From positions 1 to 47,091 of the forward strand of contig CAZTLP010000007.1 of NCBI GenBank assembly GCA_964614345.1: a DNA stretch of 47,091 nucleotides. Reading direction: 5' to 3'. The position numbers were made by a program, and so were the translations under genes. The notes below the pieces were generated by a model. The model ran no database searches and had not been told where the DNA came from. It was given only the letters and a program-made list of their open reading frames with translations. The DNA comes from AEGEAN-183 sp964614345. Its GTDB lineage: Bacteria; Pseudomonadota; Gammaproteobacteria; Magnimaribacterales; Magnimaribacteraceae. The number at the start of each line of letters is the position of its first letter. The first letter of the stretch is position 1. Below are positions 24,469 to 33,676 of the stretch, in pieces.

Positions 24469-25977
24469 ATGATTGAATTCATGGAAGACTTAAATCAAAA
24501 GTCAAAACTTTCTTTTTCCACTAAATTTTATTACGGATTTGGCTCTATATCATTTGGGATAAAAAATAATGGATTCAGTTATTTTGTTCTTTTTGTTTAC
24601 AGTTCAGTACTTGGTTTACCAGCTTGGATGGCTGGTTTAGCATTAAACTTAGTTTTAATAGCCGATGCCATTACAGACCCTTTGGTAGGCTACTATTCAG
24701 ATAGACTTAGATCTAGATGGGGAAGAAGGCATCCTTTTATGTATGCTGCTGCATTTCCTGTTGCAATAACTTATTTTTTTCTATGGACTCCCCCAGAAAA
24801 TCTTACTGACTGGCAACTATTTTACTACCTGCTGGGTTGTGCCATCATCATTAGAGTCTTTATAACTTTCTACGAGATTCCGTCTGTATCTTTAGGTCCT
24901 GAGCTAACAGACAATTACGTTGATAGAACTTCTTTGATGGCTTATCGATATTTCTTTGGTTGGTTTGGAGGCTTAACTACTTACAACTTAGTTTGGTTTT
25001 GGTTTGGACCTAGAAATGTAACAGCAGAGTATGCGGACGGTAGGTATAACCCAGCCGCGTGGTCTGAGTATGGATTTGTAGCAGCTATACTAATCTTTTT
25101 AGGGATCATAGTTACAAGTATTGGTACCCATAAACATATTCCAGATCTTATAGAGCCCCCGCAAAGAAAAATAACTGTGATGGCTGTTTTTAGAGAACTG
25201 TTTGAAACCTTGCTAGCCAATAGGTCGTATATCTTCCTTTTTCTATCTGGTTTATTAGTGGCTATAGCAGGAGGAATAGAGGCTGCCTTTTCGGTTTATT
25301 TCGATAGCTATTTTTGGGAGTTAGATACCAATGAGATGTTAATAAGAGGCTGTTGTATTTATCTTTCTCCAATCATCGCTTTAATCTTAGCTCCGAAACT
25401 ATCTGATCGATTAGGTAAGAAACAGACAGTGATGTCCGTGTGGGCTTTCCAAATATTTTTTGCTGCTCTTCCTTTTGCATTACGTTATATAGATTTAACT
25501 TATGGAACATCAATACTTCCTCTTAATACAAATGAAGAAAATCCTACTTCTTGGCTTTTAACTTTTCTTTGTGTTCATGTAGTCATAAATGTTGCAGCAG
25601 CAATAATTGTTTTCTCAACTTTGAGCTCTATGTTGATGGACTTGGTTGAAGACATTCAACTTGAAACAGGACGCAGAGAAGAAGGAGTCTTATTTTCAGC
25701 TAGAAGTTTTGCTGATAAAGCTGTTAGCGGTTTTGGCCTAACATTTGCTGGTTTTATCCTAACTTTTATTGCTTTCCCTGAATCTTCAGTAATAAGAGAA
25801 ACGTACAACGGAATGGTACCAGAAACTATTTTAGCTAATTTAGCTCTGTGGTATGTACCCATATGTATCGTTTCATTTAGTGCTGCTTTACTTATGGTAC
25901 AGGGGTATTCTTTAAGTAGAAGTGCGCACGAAGAAAATATAGCCAATCCAGATACCAAAGTCTGGAAAGGTGATTAG
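24469..25977 (+). CDS. GPH-family sugar symporter (complete)
   Basis: A 502-aa, about 12-helix GPH transporter. Family marks are KFYYGFGSISFGIKNNG at the start, DAITDPLVGYYSDRLRSRWGRRHPFMYA in the first inter-helix loop, and DIQLETGRREEGVLFSARSFADK near the C-terminus; these blocks match the symporter at 19530 closely. Start uncertainty: GAAGGGG (24461-24467) is too close to the ATG at 24469 and about 13 bp from an in-frame ATG at 24481, which may be the true start (498 aa). The stop overlaps the following DNA-repair gene by 8 bp. The substrate is unknown. Confidence 0.9.
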   Translation: MIEFMEDLNQKSKLSFSTKFYYGFGSISFGIKNNGFSYFVLFVYSSVLGLPAWMAGLALNLVLIADAITDPLVGYYSDRLRSRWGRRHPFMYAAAFPVAITYFFLWTPPENLTDWQLFYYLLGCAIIIRVFITFYEIPSVSLGPELTDNYVDRTSLMAYRYFFGWFGGLTTYNLVWFWFGPRNVTAEYADGRYNPAAWSEYGFVAAILIFLGIIVTSIGTHKHIPDLIEPPQRKITVMAVFRELFETLLANRSYIFLFLSGLLVAIAGGIEAAFSVYFDSYFWELDTNEMLIRGCCIYLSPIIALILAPKLSDRLGKKQTVMSVWAFQIFFAALPFALRYIDLTYGTSILPLNTNEENPTSWLLTFLCVHVVINVAAAIIVFSTLSSMLMDLVEDIQLETGRREEGVLFSARSFADKAVSGFGLTFAGFILTFIAFPESSVIRETYNGMVPETILANLALWYVPICIVSFSAALLMVQGYSLSRSAHEENIANPDTKVWKGD

Positions 25978-26437
25978 ATTGTTATATGAAGCTAGCCTAA
26001 ACACCTCAGTAGGGGAGTTGGGGTTGCTTGCTGATGATAAAAACCTATTAGAAATCAGCTTTAAGGGGTTGAAAGGGCTTTCTCGTAGAGGTAAATCTGA
26101 AAAAGGAAGATTTAAAGTTGAGATTGAACAATTACATGAGTATTTCAAAGGGAAAAGAACATCTTTCACAATTAAGACTCGTTTGGAAGGAACGGAATTT
26201 CAGAAAGAAGTTTTTAGGCAAATGAAGAAAATAAAATACGGTAATGTATTAACTTACAAAGAACTTGCAGAAAAAGCAGGTTATCGTAGAGCTTATCGAG
26301 CTGTAGGTAGTACTTGTGGAGCAAACAGGATTCCGATAGTTATTCCTTGCCATAGAGTTGTCTCTTCTTCAGGACTGGGAGGTTTTGGAGGAGGATTGAG
26401 ACGTAAAAAATTTTTACTTAATCTTGAAAGTAACTAA
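25970..26437 (+). CDS. ogt: Methylated-DNA--protein-cysteine methyltransferase
   Basis: A suicide DNA-repair protein that transfers the alkyl group from O6-alkylguanine to its own cysteine. The acceptor is C127 in IPIVIPCHRVV, preceded by the helix-turn-helix segment GNVLTYKELAEKAGYRRAYRAVGS, whose arginine finger flips out the base. Length (155 aa) is that of Ogt rather than Ada. The GTG start at 25970 is next to GGAAAGG and overlaps the symporter gene; a later TTG is possible. There is no functional link to the symporter beyond translational coupling. Confidence 0.92.
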   Translation: MIRLLYEASLNTSVGELGLLADDKNLLEISFKGLKGLSRRGKSEKGRFKVEIEQLHEYFKGKRTSFTIKTRLEGTEFQKEVFRQMKKIKYGNVLTYKELAEKAGYRRAYRAVGSTCGANRIPIVIPCHRVVSSSGLGGFGGGLRRKKFLLNLESN

Positions 26438-26466
26438 AATTAGCTTTCTTAGAGATAATCTTAGCA

Positions 26467-26793
26467 ATGTCAGCTTGTTCAAAAATAGAATCAGTTCTAA
26501 AAGAGAATTTAGATCCTTCTCATTTAGAAGTAATTAATGAAAGTTTTATGCACAACGTGGAGCCAGGTGCTGAATCCCATGTAAGAGTTATTGCCGTATC
26601 AGAAACATTTGATGGATTAAATCTTGTAAAACGGCATCAGGCCATATACAAGTTGATAGGAGAGGAACTTGCAGGACCTATTCATGCAATTACCTTACAT
26701 ACTTTTACAGCAGATGAATGGCAAGAAAGAAATGAGTCAACTCACCCTTCACCAGACTGTGAAGGAGGAAGTGCTCAAGAATCTACCAATTAA
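26467..26793 (+). CDS. bolA: BolA-family protein
   Basis: A 108-aa class II KH-like BolA protein. The signature is the helix-turn segment LVKRHQAIYKLIGEEL followed by GPIHAITLHTFTADEW, with the conserved His residues used for [2Fe-2S] sharing with monothiol glutaredoxins. A short hydrophilic tail follows the fold. It acts in iron homeostasis or envelope and stress regulation. It lies 29 bp after ogt and 5 bp before trhO, as a small cluster with sulfur/tRNA chemistry. Confidence 0.93.
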   Translation: MSACSKIESVLKENLDPSHLEVINESFMHNVEPGAESHVRVIAVSETFDGLNLVKRHQAIYKLIGEELAGPIHAITLHTFTADEWQERNESTHPSPDCEGGSAQESTN

Positions 26794-26798
26794 AACAA

Positions 26799-27716
26799 AT
26801 GAGTTCAGTAACTATCGTTACCTTTTATAAGGTTGTTTCAATAGAGAACGTACATAAACTTAAAAGAGAAGTTGAAAGAGTTGCCTTTAAAGAAAATCTT
26901 TCAGGTACCTTTTTTGCGACTCCTCAGGGTATAAATACGACCTTGGCTGGGAAAAGAGCTGGATTAGAAAAGGTTATAACTGTATTAGAAGAAGTTTTCC
27001 AGATTACAAATATAGAACCTACTTGGTCTGAATCCTTTAAAGTTCCATTTAAGAGACTCAAGGTTAGGATTAAAGATAAATTACTACCTTTAGATGGGAG
27101 TTTTGATATTTTCGATCTAAAAGGAAAAGAAGTTACCCCTAATGAATGGAATGATTACTTAGAAGATCCAAATACAATAGTATTAGATGTTAGAAATGAG
27201 TATGAAACACGCATAGGAACTTTTAAAAATTCTGTAATACCCGAAACAAAACATTTCACTGATTTACCTGAATTTATTCAAAACAATAAGGAATTATTTA
27301 AAAACAAGAAAGTAGCTATGTTTTGCACGGGTGGTATTAGGTGCGAAATAGCTTCTTCCTTTTTTATGAGTCAAGGTTTTGAAGACGTTTATCAACTTAA
27401 AGGGGGCGTCTTGAATTATTTCGACAAAATTAATAAAAAAAATAACCTATGGGAAGGTGAGTGTTTTGTATTTGATGAGAGAGTCTCAGTTAATCCCGAT
27501 CTAGAGGAAGGTAATTTTGAACAATGTTTTGGTTGCAGAAGGCCAATATCAAAAGAAGACATGAGTTCTAAAAAATATGAGAAAGGTGTATCTTGCCCAT
27601 ATTGTTATGATTTTTCTTCTAAAGAAGATAAAACGAGATTTGCTCAGAGACAAAAACAAATTGAACTGGCCGAATCTAAGGGTTTAAAGCACATGGGGCA
27701 ATCCGCAAGAAAATAG
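26799..27716 (+). CDS. trhO: tRNA uridine-34 hydroxylase (rhodanese-fold)
   Basis: A 305-aa TrhO/YceA-type enzyme that hydroxylates U34 of tRNAs to give 5-hydroxyuridine, the first step towards cmo5U/mo5U. Domains: N-terminal UPF0176 ferredoxin-like domain (1-95) with TFFATPQGINTT; rhodanese domain (about 105-225) with DVRNEYETRIGTF and the active-site loop C176-TGGIRCE; C-terminal zinc-ribbon-like part with CFGCRRP and CPYC. Length matches E. coli TrhO without its longest C-terminal extension. Confidence 0.93.
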   Translation: MSSVTIVTFYKVVSIENVHKLKREVERVAFKENLSGTFFATPQGINTTLAGKRAGLEKVITVLEEVFQITNIEPTWSESFKVPFKRLKVRIKDKLLPLDGSFDIFDLKGKEVTPNEWNDYLEDPNTIVLDVRNEYETRIGTFKNSVIPETKHFTDLPEFIQNNKELFKNKKVAMFCTGGIRCEIASSFFMSQGFEDVYQLKGGVLNYFDKINKKNNLWEGECFVFDERVSVNPDLEEGNFEQCFGCRRPISKEDMSSKKYEKGVSCPYCYDFSSKEDKTRFAQRQKQIELAESKGLKHMGQSARK

Positions 27717-27725
27717 TTTAAATAA

Positions 27726-30200
27726 ATGCCCAATAAGATTCTTAATTCATTCGCTGCTGTTATTTCTCAGAAGCCGATAGTGGTATTAGCCCTAGGGTTA
27801 ATATTACTTCTAATTTCAGCTTTTAATATTCCAAACTTTAAGCTTGAAGCTTCTTCAGATTCTTTGGTTTTAGAAAATGATGAAGATTTAAGATATTACC
27901 GTGAGATTAGCAATGAGTATTCTACGGGTGATTTCTTAGTAGTCCTTTTTACTCCAAAAGAACCTTTATTTTCTATTGAAAGTATTAAGAATGTCAGAAA
28001 CCTCTCTGATAGGTTTGAAGAACTTGATGGGGTTGGCGATGTACTTAGCTATCTTGATGCTCCTTTACTTTTTAGCCCCAAGATGTCTATGAGTGAACTT
28101 GCCGATAACCTCAAGACAATTGAAGAGGAAGGTGTAGACCTGAATTTGGCCAAACGAGAATTTCAAGACAGTCCTTTGTATACAGAACTGTTAGTCAGTA
28201 AAGATGGAAAAACGACAGCCCTGCAATTGAATTTAATTGAAAGTGAAGAATACGATGCAGCAATACAAAAGCGTTATCAATTAAGACAAAAGTTAGTTGA
28301 TGGAGGAGAAGAAAATATAGAAGAGCAAATTATTCAAGTTAACTCTTTAATCAGTACCTTAAACAATCAAGAAGCTAAAGATAGGGACAAGCTAATTAAA
28401 GAAGTCAGAGATATTCTCAGTGACTCTTCAGAATTTGGTTCATTATATCTAGGAGGCACAGCAATGATTGCTTCAGATATGATGAGCTTTGTTAAAAGTG
28501 ATTTAAATTACTTTGGAGTAGGTGTCTTTGTAATTTTCATTTTGACTCTCGGGATTGTTTTTAGAAGGTTAAGGTGGGTAGTCTTACCGCTTTCTTGTAG
28601 CGCTGTAGTTGGATTATTCGTCGTAGGGTTTTTGGGATTAGTAGATTGGCGAGTAACCGTTGTTTCTTCCAACTTTATTGCTCTGTTACTTATTATCTCA
28701 ATATCTTTATCAATACATATCATTGTTAGGTATCAAGAAATAGCTGGTAGGGAGCAATCTTTGAATCAGAATGAATTAGTTTCTTTAACCATTCAAGAGA
28801 TGTTTAGACCATGCTTGTATACAGCTTTAACCACAATGGTAGCTTTTGCCTCTCTTTCTATAAGTGATATCAAGCCAGTTATTGAGTTTGGCAAGATGAT
28901 GGTGATGGGGATTTTATTTGCTTTTATTTTTACATTTACTGTTTTGCCCTCGATCATGGCATTAATCAATAAACTAAGTTCAGATTCTGAAAAAGATTTT
29001 AGTAAAGGGCTGACTCTTCACCTTGCTTCTTATACCTCTAAAAATGGGAAAGTAGTAGTAGTCTTAAGCTCTCTCCTATTGATTGTGTCACTAATTGGTA
29101 TTACTAAATTAACGGTAGAAAATAGATTCATAGATTACTTCAAAGAATCAACTGAAATTTATCAGGGAATGGAGCTCCTTGATCTTAAGTTAGGAGGAAC
29201 AGCACCTTTGGATATAGTTTTAGAATCGCCCCAAGATTATGTTCAAGAGGCTTCTGACTTCGATGATGATTTTGAAGATGATTTCGGGTTTGATGAGACT
29301 TCAAGCAATGGCTATTGGTGGAATATTATCAACATTAAAAGACTTGAAGCCGTTCATGACTATATGGATTCTTTACCTGAAGTAGGCAAAGTTTTATCGG
29401 TAGCGAGCGGTATAAAGGTAGCTGAAGAACTAAAAGATGGAGAACCTATTTCAGAATTGGATTTAGCTCTTGTTAAGAATTTATTACCTGAAGATATAAA
29501 GGAGACACTATTAAGCTCATATATCAGTGAAGACGAAAACCAAGTAAGGATATCTTCTAGAGTACTTGAGACTAGTAAAACGCTTAAAAGAAATGATTTG
29601 CTCAAAGAAATAGAAAATACTCTAGAGGATGAATTTGGTTTTAAAAAAGGGGAATATCGTTTAACTGGTTTAGCTGTTCTCTACAATAATATGCTGCAGA
29701 GTTTATTTAGTTCTCAAATAGGAACATTGGGTGTAGTTTTTGTTGTAATCATGATTATGTTTGTGGTTTTATTTCGTTCATTCTATCTGGCAGTAATTGG
29801 AATGATTCCTAATCTTTTAGCGGCTTCAGTAGTTTTAGGAACAATGGGCTGGATGAAAGTGCCTTTAGATATTATGACTATTACAGTTGCAGCCATAAGT
29901 GTTGGAATGGCGGTGGATAATACTATTCACTATATTCATAGATTTAAATTGGAGTTTAAGAAAACCTCGAGTTATGAAAATTCTATGAAGAATAGTCATA
30001 ACACTATTGGTCGGGCAATGTTCTATACTTCAACAACAATTATTATTGGATTTTTAGTTTTAGTTACTTCAAACTTTAATCCAACAGTTTACTTTGGGTT
30101 ATTTGTTTCACTGGCAATGTTTATGGCTTTATTGGGAGCTCTAACTTTATTGCCACAACTTTTGATGATTCTTAAACCTTTGGGGAAAGAGGAGTCTTGA
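27726..30200 (+). CDS. RND/MMPL-superfamily exporter with sterol-sensing-like domains
   Basis: An 824-aa inner-membrane transporter with the duplicated RND layout: TM1 (about 12-30), large periplasmic loop (31-255), TM2-6 (about 258-415) and TM7 (about 440-457); then a second loop to about 655 and TM8-12 ending with LLPQLLMILKPLG. Key membrane segments are SISLSIHIIVRYQE in the first half and ISVGMAVDNTIHYIHRFK in the second. The relatives are the bacterial MMPL-like lipid, hopanoid and carotenoid exporters. An unusual acidic tract (residues 511-524) lies in the second periplasmic loop. The ATG is 10 bp after trhO, and the racemase starts 10 bp after the stop with a strong GAGGAGG site, suggesting a lipid-related role. 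Confidence 0.88.
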   Translation: MPNKILNSFAAVISQKPIVVLALGLILLLISAFNIPNFKLEASSDSLVLENDEDLRYYREISNEYSTGDFLVVLFTPKEPLFSIESIKNVRNLSDRFEELDGVGDVLSYLDAPLLFSPKMSMSELADNLKTIEEEGVDLNLAKREFQDSPLYTELLVSKDGKTTALQLNLIESEEYDAAIQKRYQLRQKLVDGGEENIEEQIIQVNSLISTLNNQEAKDRDKLIKEVRDILSDSSEFGSLYLGGTAMIASDMMSFVKSDLNYFGVGVFVIFILTLGIVFRRLRWVVLPLSCSAVVGLFVVGFLGLVDWRVTVVSSNFIALLLIISISLSIHIIVRYQEIAGREQSLNQNELVSLTIQEMFRPCLYTALTTMVAFASLSISDIKPVIEFGKMMVMGILFAFIFTFTVLPSIMALINKLSSDSEKDFSKGLTLHLASYTSKNGKVVVVLSSLLLIVSLIGITKLTVENRFIDYFKESTEIYQGMELLDLKLGGTAPLDIVLESPQDYVQEASDFDDDFEDDFGFDETSSNGYWWNIINIKRLEAVHDYMDSLPEVGKVLSVASGIKVAEELKDGEPISELDLALVKNLLPEDIKETLLSSYISEDENQVRISSRVLETSKTLKRNDLLKEIENTLEDEFGFKKGEYRLTGLAVLYNNMLQSLFSSQIGTLGVVFVVIMIMFVVLFRSFYLAVIGMIPNLLAASVVLGTMGWMKVPLDIMTITVAAISVGMAVDNTIHYIHRFKLEFKKTSSYENSMKNSHNTIGRAMFYTSTTIIIGFLVLVTSNFNPTVYFGLFVSLAMFMALLGALTLLPQLLMILKPLGKEES

Positions 30201-30209
30201 GGAGGAATT

Positions 30210-31340
30210 ATGGGACCACTAAAAGGATTAAAAATAATAGAGATGGCTGGAATAGGTCCAGGCCCATTCTGTGGAATGGTCTTAGCCGATTTAGGAGCTG
30301 AAATTATCAGAGTTGATAGGGCTTCTGCGATAGGAACAGGGTCAAAACAAGAACCATCAAATAGAGGAAAAAAGTCTATAGCAGTTGATTTAAAAGCTAA
30401 AGAAGGTGTAGAGGTTGTATTAAAGTTAGTAGAAACAGCAGATGCTATATTTGAAGGTTTTAGACCGGGTGTTATGGAAAGGTTAGGCATAGGGCCCGAT
30501 GTTTGTTTGGCAAGAAATGAAAGAATCGTATTCGGAAGAATGACAGGCTGGGGTCAAGAAGGGCCTTTAGCAAACGCTGCAGGACATGACATTAACTATA
30601 TCTCTTTGTCTGGTGCTCTTGCTGCCATCGGCAGACCTGGATCGCCTCCAGTACCTCCTTTAAATTTAATTGGAGATTTCGGTGGAGGAGGGATGTTATT
30701 AGCTTTAGGTTTAGTAGCGGCCTTATTAGAAACAAAAGGATCTAAGAAGGGTCAGGTGGTTGATGCAGCAATGACAGACGGTTCAGCTCTATTAATGACT
30801 ATGATCTACAGCATGCAATCTTCAGGAATGTGGAAAACAACAATGGGAAGTAATCTTCTTGATGGAGGATCACACTTTTATGATACCTATGAATGTAAGG
30901 ACGGAAAGTTTATTTCTATAGGTTCCATTGAACCTCAATTTTATGCCTTGCTTTGTCAAATAGCTCAGCTAGATGAAAAAGTCTTCGCTAAACAAATGTC
31001 GAGAGATTTATGGCCGGAACAGAAAGAAGAAATTAAAAAAATATTTCTTAAGAAAACTAGAGACGAATGGTGTGAATTGATGGAGGGTACAGATGTCTGT
31101 TTTGCTCCAGTTCTGGATATGTCTGAAGCTCCTCAACATCCGCACAACAAAGAACGGAAAACGTTTATTGATCTTGAAGGTGTCACTCAACCCGCTCCTG
31201 CTCCTAGGTTTTCTAGAACTGAACCAGAAGTAGTTTCATCCCCATCTATAGTTGGAGAACATACTAACGAAGTGCTTTCCTCTATTGGTTTATCAGAAGA
31301 AGATATTAGTTCATTAAAAACTTCTGGCGCTGTAGCTTGA
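30210..31340 (+). CDS. Alpha-methylacyl-CoA racemase (CaiB/BaiF family III)
   Basis: Interconverts 2R- and 2S-methylacyl-CoA esters so that branched or sterol side chains can enter beta-oxidation. The 376-aa sequence shows the racemase catalytic residues at the same numbers as the mycobacterial enzyme: H126 in AGHDINY, D156 in LNLIGDFGGGG and E241 in SIGSIEPQFY. This argues for racemase over CoA-transferase. The start has a strong GAGGAGGAATT site. It follows the RND exporter by 10 bp and its stop overlaps the next gene. Confidence 0.92.
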   Translation: MGPLKGLKIIEMAGIGPGPFCGMVLADLGAEIIRVDRASAIGTGSKQEPSNRGKKSIAVDLKAKEGVEVVLKLVETADAIFEGFRPGVMERLGIGPDVCLARNERIVFGRMTGWGQEGPLANAAGHDINYISLSGALAAIGRPGSPPVPPLNLIGDFGGGGMLLALGLVAALLETKGSKKGQVVDAAMTDGSALLMTMIYSMQSSGMWKTTMGSNLLDGGSHFYDTYECKDGKFISIGSIEPQFYALLCQIAQLDEKVFAKQMSRDLWPEQKEEIKKIFLKKTRDEWCELMEGTDVCFAPVLDMSEAPQHPHNKERKTFIDLEGVTQPAPAPRFSRTEPEVVSSPSIVGEHTNEVLSSIGLSEEDISSLKTSGAVA

Positions 31341-31567
31341 GGGAATTAACTCTCATCACGGGAACTGACTGTCCTCTATGTGAAGAAGCGAAGCATCTTA
31401 TAGAATGCATAGATCTCAAAGATGTAATCTTAATTGAAAAGGATATATACACAACAAGAGAAATACATACAAAATATTGGGATAAGATTCCAGTTTTAGT
31501 AATAGAAGAACAGAGTCTATATTGGCCTTTTAATCAACAAGAGATTAAGAAATTAATCTCTATCTAA
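31337..31567 (+). CDS. Glutaredoxin-like (DUF836-type) small thiol protein
   Basis: A 76-aa thioredoxin-fold protein with an N-terminal TDCPLCEEAK active site (CPLC, residues 12-15) after the first strand, a cis-Pro region DKIPVLVIE and a short C-terminal helix. The TTG start lies within the preceding stop (TTGA overlap) and is the only start that keeps the first strand RELTLITGT. Disulfide exchange or glutathione-linked redox is likely; the partner is unknown. The 3-prime end overlaps the converging tatD by 15 bp. Confidence 0.82.
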   Translation: MRELTLITGTDCPLCEEAKHLIECIDLKDVILIEKDIYTTREIHTKYWDKIPVLVIEEQSLYWPFNQQEIKKLISI

Positions 31568-32353
31568 GTCAAAAAAACTTAGACTATTCAGATACATAGA
31601 AGAAATTAATGATTCTTTAGTTTCCTTACTGTTATGTGTGACCTCATTGGCCACATGAGGTAAGAACTTAGGTTCATTTCTTTGTGAATTTTTTAAATGA
31701 GAAACCCTTGGAATTAAATAAGGTGCGTCCGTCTCTATCATTATTTTATCTAAAGGGATTAAGTTAATTAAGTCCTTTAAATGAGTGCCTCTACGCTCAT
31801 CACATATCCATCCTGTAATTCCAATATAAAAATCCATTTCTATGTAGTCCTTTAGCTCTTCTTCAGTTCCAGTAAAGCAATGCACAACTGTTTTAGGAAG
31901 TTTTTCTTTAACTGGTTTAAGCATTTCCATGAATGTGCTGTGAGCATTTCTGACATGAAGAAACAAAGGTTTCTGTAATTCAATAGAGGTTTCAATGTGC
32001 ATTTCAAAGCTTTTCTTTTGTTGTTCTTCACTGGAAAAATTCCTATAAAAATCTAAGCCTGTTTCTCCAATGGCTTTGACATTATCTTTTGTAAGTAGGT
32101 CCTTAATTTCAGAAAAGTAATTTTGACTAAATTCTTTAGCTTGGTGAGGATGAATGCCTGCTGTGCTAATTAAAATATCTGAAAGAGAGAAAGCTAACTG
32201 GTAAGCCGATATACTTTCCTCTAAGTCACTTCCAGTGACACACATTCGATTTACACCTAATTCAACTGCTTCCTCAATAACTTTATCAAGATCTTTTACA
32301 AAAGATGGATGAGTTAAGTTAACTCCAATATCAAAAAACTGTTCTTTAGGCAT
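31553..32353 (-). CDS. tatD: TatD-family 3-prime to 5-prime deoxyribonuclease
   Basis: A metal-dependent nuclease of the amidohydrolase fold, 266 aa, very close to E. coli TatD throughout: FFDIGVNLTH at the N-terminus, STAGIHPHQAK, GETGLDFYRNF, FLHVRNAHSTFMEML, VVHCFTGTEEEL, YIGITGWICDERRG and IETDAPYLIPR. The Glu, His, His and Asp metal ligands are all present. It is thought to act in DNA repair or degradation of oxidised DNA. A TATAAT lies 14 nt upstream of its ATG on the minus strand, within the 48-bp divergent region shared with the next CoA-transferase gene. Confidence 0.94.
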   Translation of the reverse strand: MPKEQFFDIGVNLTHPSFVKDLDKVIEEAVELGVNRMCVTGSDLEESISAYQLAFSLSDILISTAGIHPHQAKEFSQNYFSEIKDLLTKDNVKAIGETGLDFYRNFSSEEQQKKSFEMHIETSIELQKPLFLHVRNAHSTFMEMLKPVKEKLPKTVVHCFTGTEEELKDYIEMDFYIGITGWICDERRGTHLKDLINLIPLDKIMIETDAPYLIPRVSHLKNSQRNEPKFLPHVANEVTHNSKETKESLISSMYLNSLSFFDLDRD

Positions 32354-32401
32354 AAGGCTTGTTTTATTATAAGACAGAAGTTATTTAAGGAGAGAGGTAG
32401 T

Positions 32402-33628
32402 ATGTCTGGTCCATTAAAAGGTTATAGGGTTGTTGAGTTAACCTCCACAGTCTCAGGTCCATTTGCAGGAATGATGTTATCCGACCAAGGTGCTGATGTA
32501 ATAAAGGTAGAACCGCCTGGAATAGGAGACCTTGCTAGATTTATGGGTACAACAAGATCTGGTATGGCAGCTATGTTTTCTGTTCTAAACAGGAATAAAA
32601 GATCAGTGGTTTTAGACTTTAAGGAGAATAAAGATTTTGAGATCTTAAAGAGCTTGTTATCAACCGCTGATGTTCTAATTGAGAATTACAGACCCGGAGT
32701 GGTTAAGAAGTTAGGTTTGGACTATGAAAGTATTAAAAAAATTAACCCAACCATCATATACACATCTATTTCAGGATATGGACAATCCGGTCCTTACATT
32801 AATAGAAGAGTTTATGATCCTTTGATTCAAGCAACTGCTGGTGCTGCTGCTTCTCAAAATGCTGATAATCCAGAATATTACAAAACAATTGTCTTTGACA
32901 AAGTAACAGGTCTAACTGCTGCTCAATCTATAAGTACTGCTTTACTACATAGAGAAAGATCTGGAGAAGGGCAGTATTTACCGATCTCTATGTTGGATTC
33001 AGCGTTATATTACATATGGCCCGATGTTATGTGGTCCAAAACTTGGCTAGGTGAAGGTATTGACTATAAACCTGATTTATTTGAATCTTTTCCTTTATTT
33101 AAGGCCAAGGATAAACCTATTAGCGTAATTGTAGTTGCAGACAACGATTTCAAAAACTTCTGCGAAGTCATTGGTTGTAAATTGCACGAAGAAGAGAAAT
33201 ATGCAACCTTTGAACAAAGAGTTTTAAATAAAGAAACTTTAATAATTGAAATTGAAAACTATTTAAAAGATAAAGAATCCGATGATCTTTGCGATGAATT
33301 AGATAAATTAGGAATACCGGTTGCTTCTATAAACCAGCTAGACGAAATTCATGAAGATCCTCAGGTTTTAGAACAAAAATCATTAATAGAAACCGATCAT
33401 CCTGTTGGAGGAAAAATGCGAATGCCCAAACCGCCTTTTAATTTTATAGATCAGAATAACTTTCCCAAATCACACGCACCCATATTAGGGCAACATAATA
33501 GAGAAGTGCTTTCGGAACTTGGTGTTGATGAAGAAGACATAACCAGAATGGAAGAAAGAGAAAGAGCAAATAAAGAGATAATCGAAGGCATGTTACTAGC
33601 GGACGTTGCTAATGCTTCCAGGGAATAA
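32402..33628 (+). CDS. CaiB/BaiF family CoA-transferase
   Basis: A 408-aa family III CoA-transferase that forms interlocked dimers and moves CoA between carboxylic acids through an aspartyl-CoA anhydride. It has the N-terminal GPLKGYRVVELTSTVSGPFAGMMLSDQGADVIKVEPP and NRNKRSVVLD blocks, and the catalytic Asp is D139 in RVYDPLIQA. Unlike the gene at 30210 it has no racemase His-Asp pair (RVYD replaces GHD), so it is probably a transferase. GGAGAGAGG precedes the ATG. It is transcribed divergently from tatD; the acyl substrate is unknown. Confidence 0.9.
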   Translation: MSGPLKGYRVVELTSTVSGPFAGMMLSDQGADVIKVEPPGIGDLARFMGTTRSGMAAMFSVLNRNKRSVVLDFKENKDFEILKSLLSTADVLIENYRPGVVKKLGLDYESIKKINPTIIYTSISGYGQSGPYINRRVYDPLIQATAGAAASQNADNPEYYKTIVFDKVTGLTAAQSISTALLHRERSGEGQYLPISMLDSALYYIWPDVMWSKTWLGEGIDYKPDLFESFPLFKAKDKPISVIVVADNDFKNFCEVIGCKLHEEEKYATFEQRVLNKETLIIEIENYLKDKESDDLCDELDKLGIPVASINQLDEIHEDPQVLEQKSLIETDHPVGGKMRMPKPPFNFIDQNNFPKSHAPILGQHNREVLSELGVDEEDITRMEERERANKEIIEGMLLADVANASRE

Positions 33629-33676
33629 AGAACTTTAGTGTTATTGTAAAAATAAAAATGTATATTAAGAAAAATC

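Noticed and set aside
30089..30490. 133-aa minus-strand frame
   Set aside because: Antisense to the RND exporter end and the racemase start, both strongly supported.
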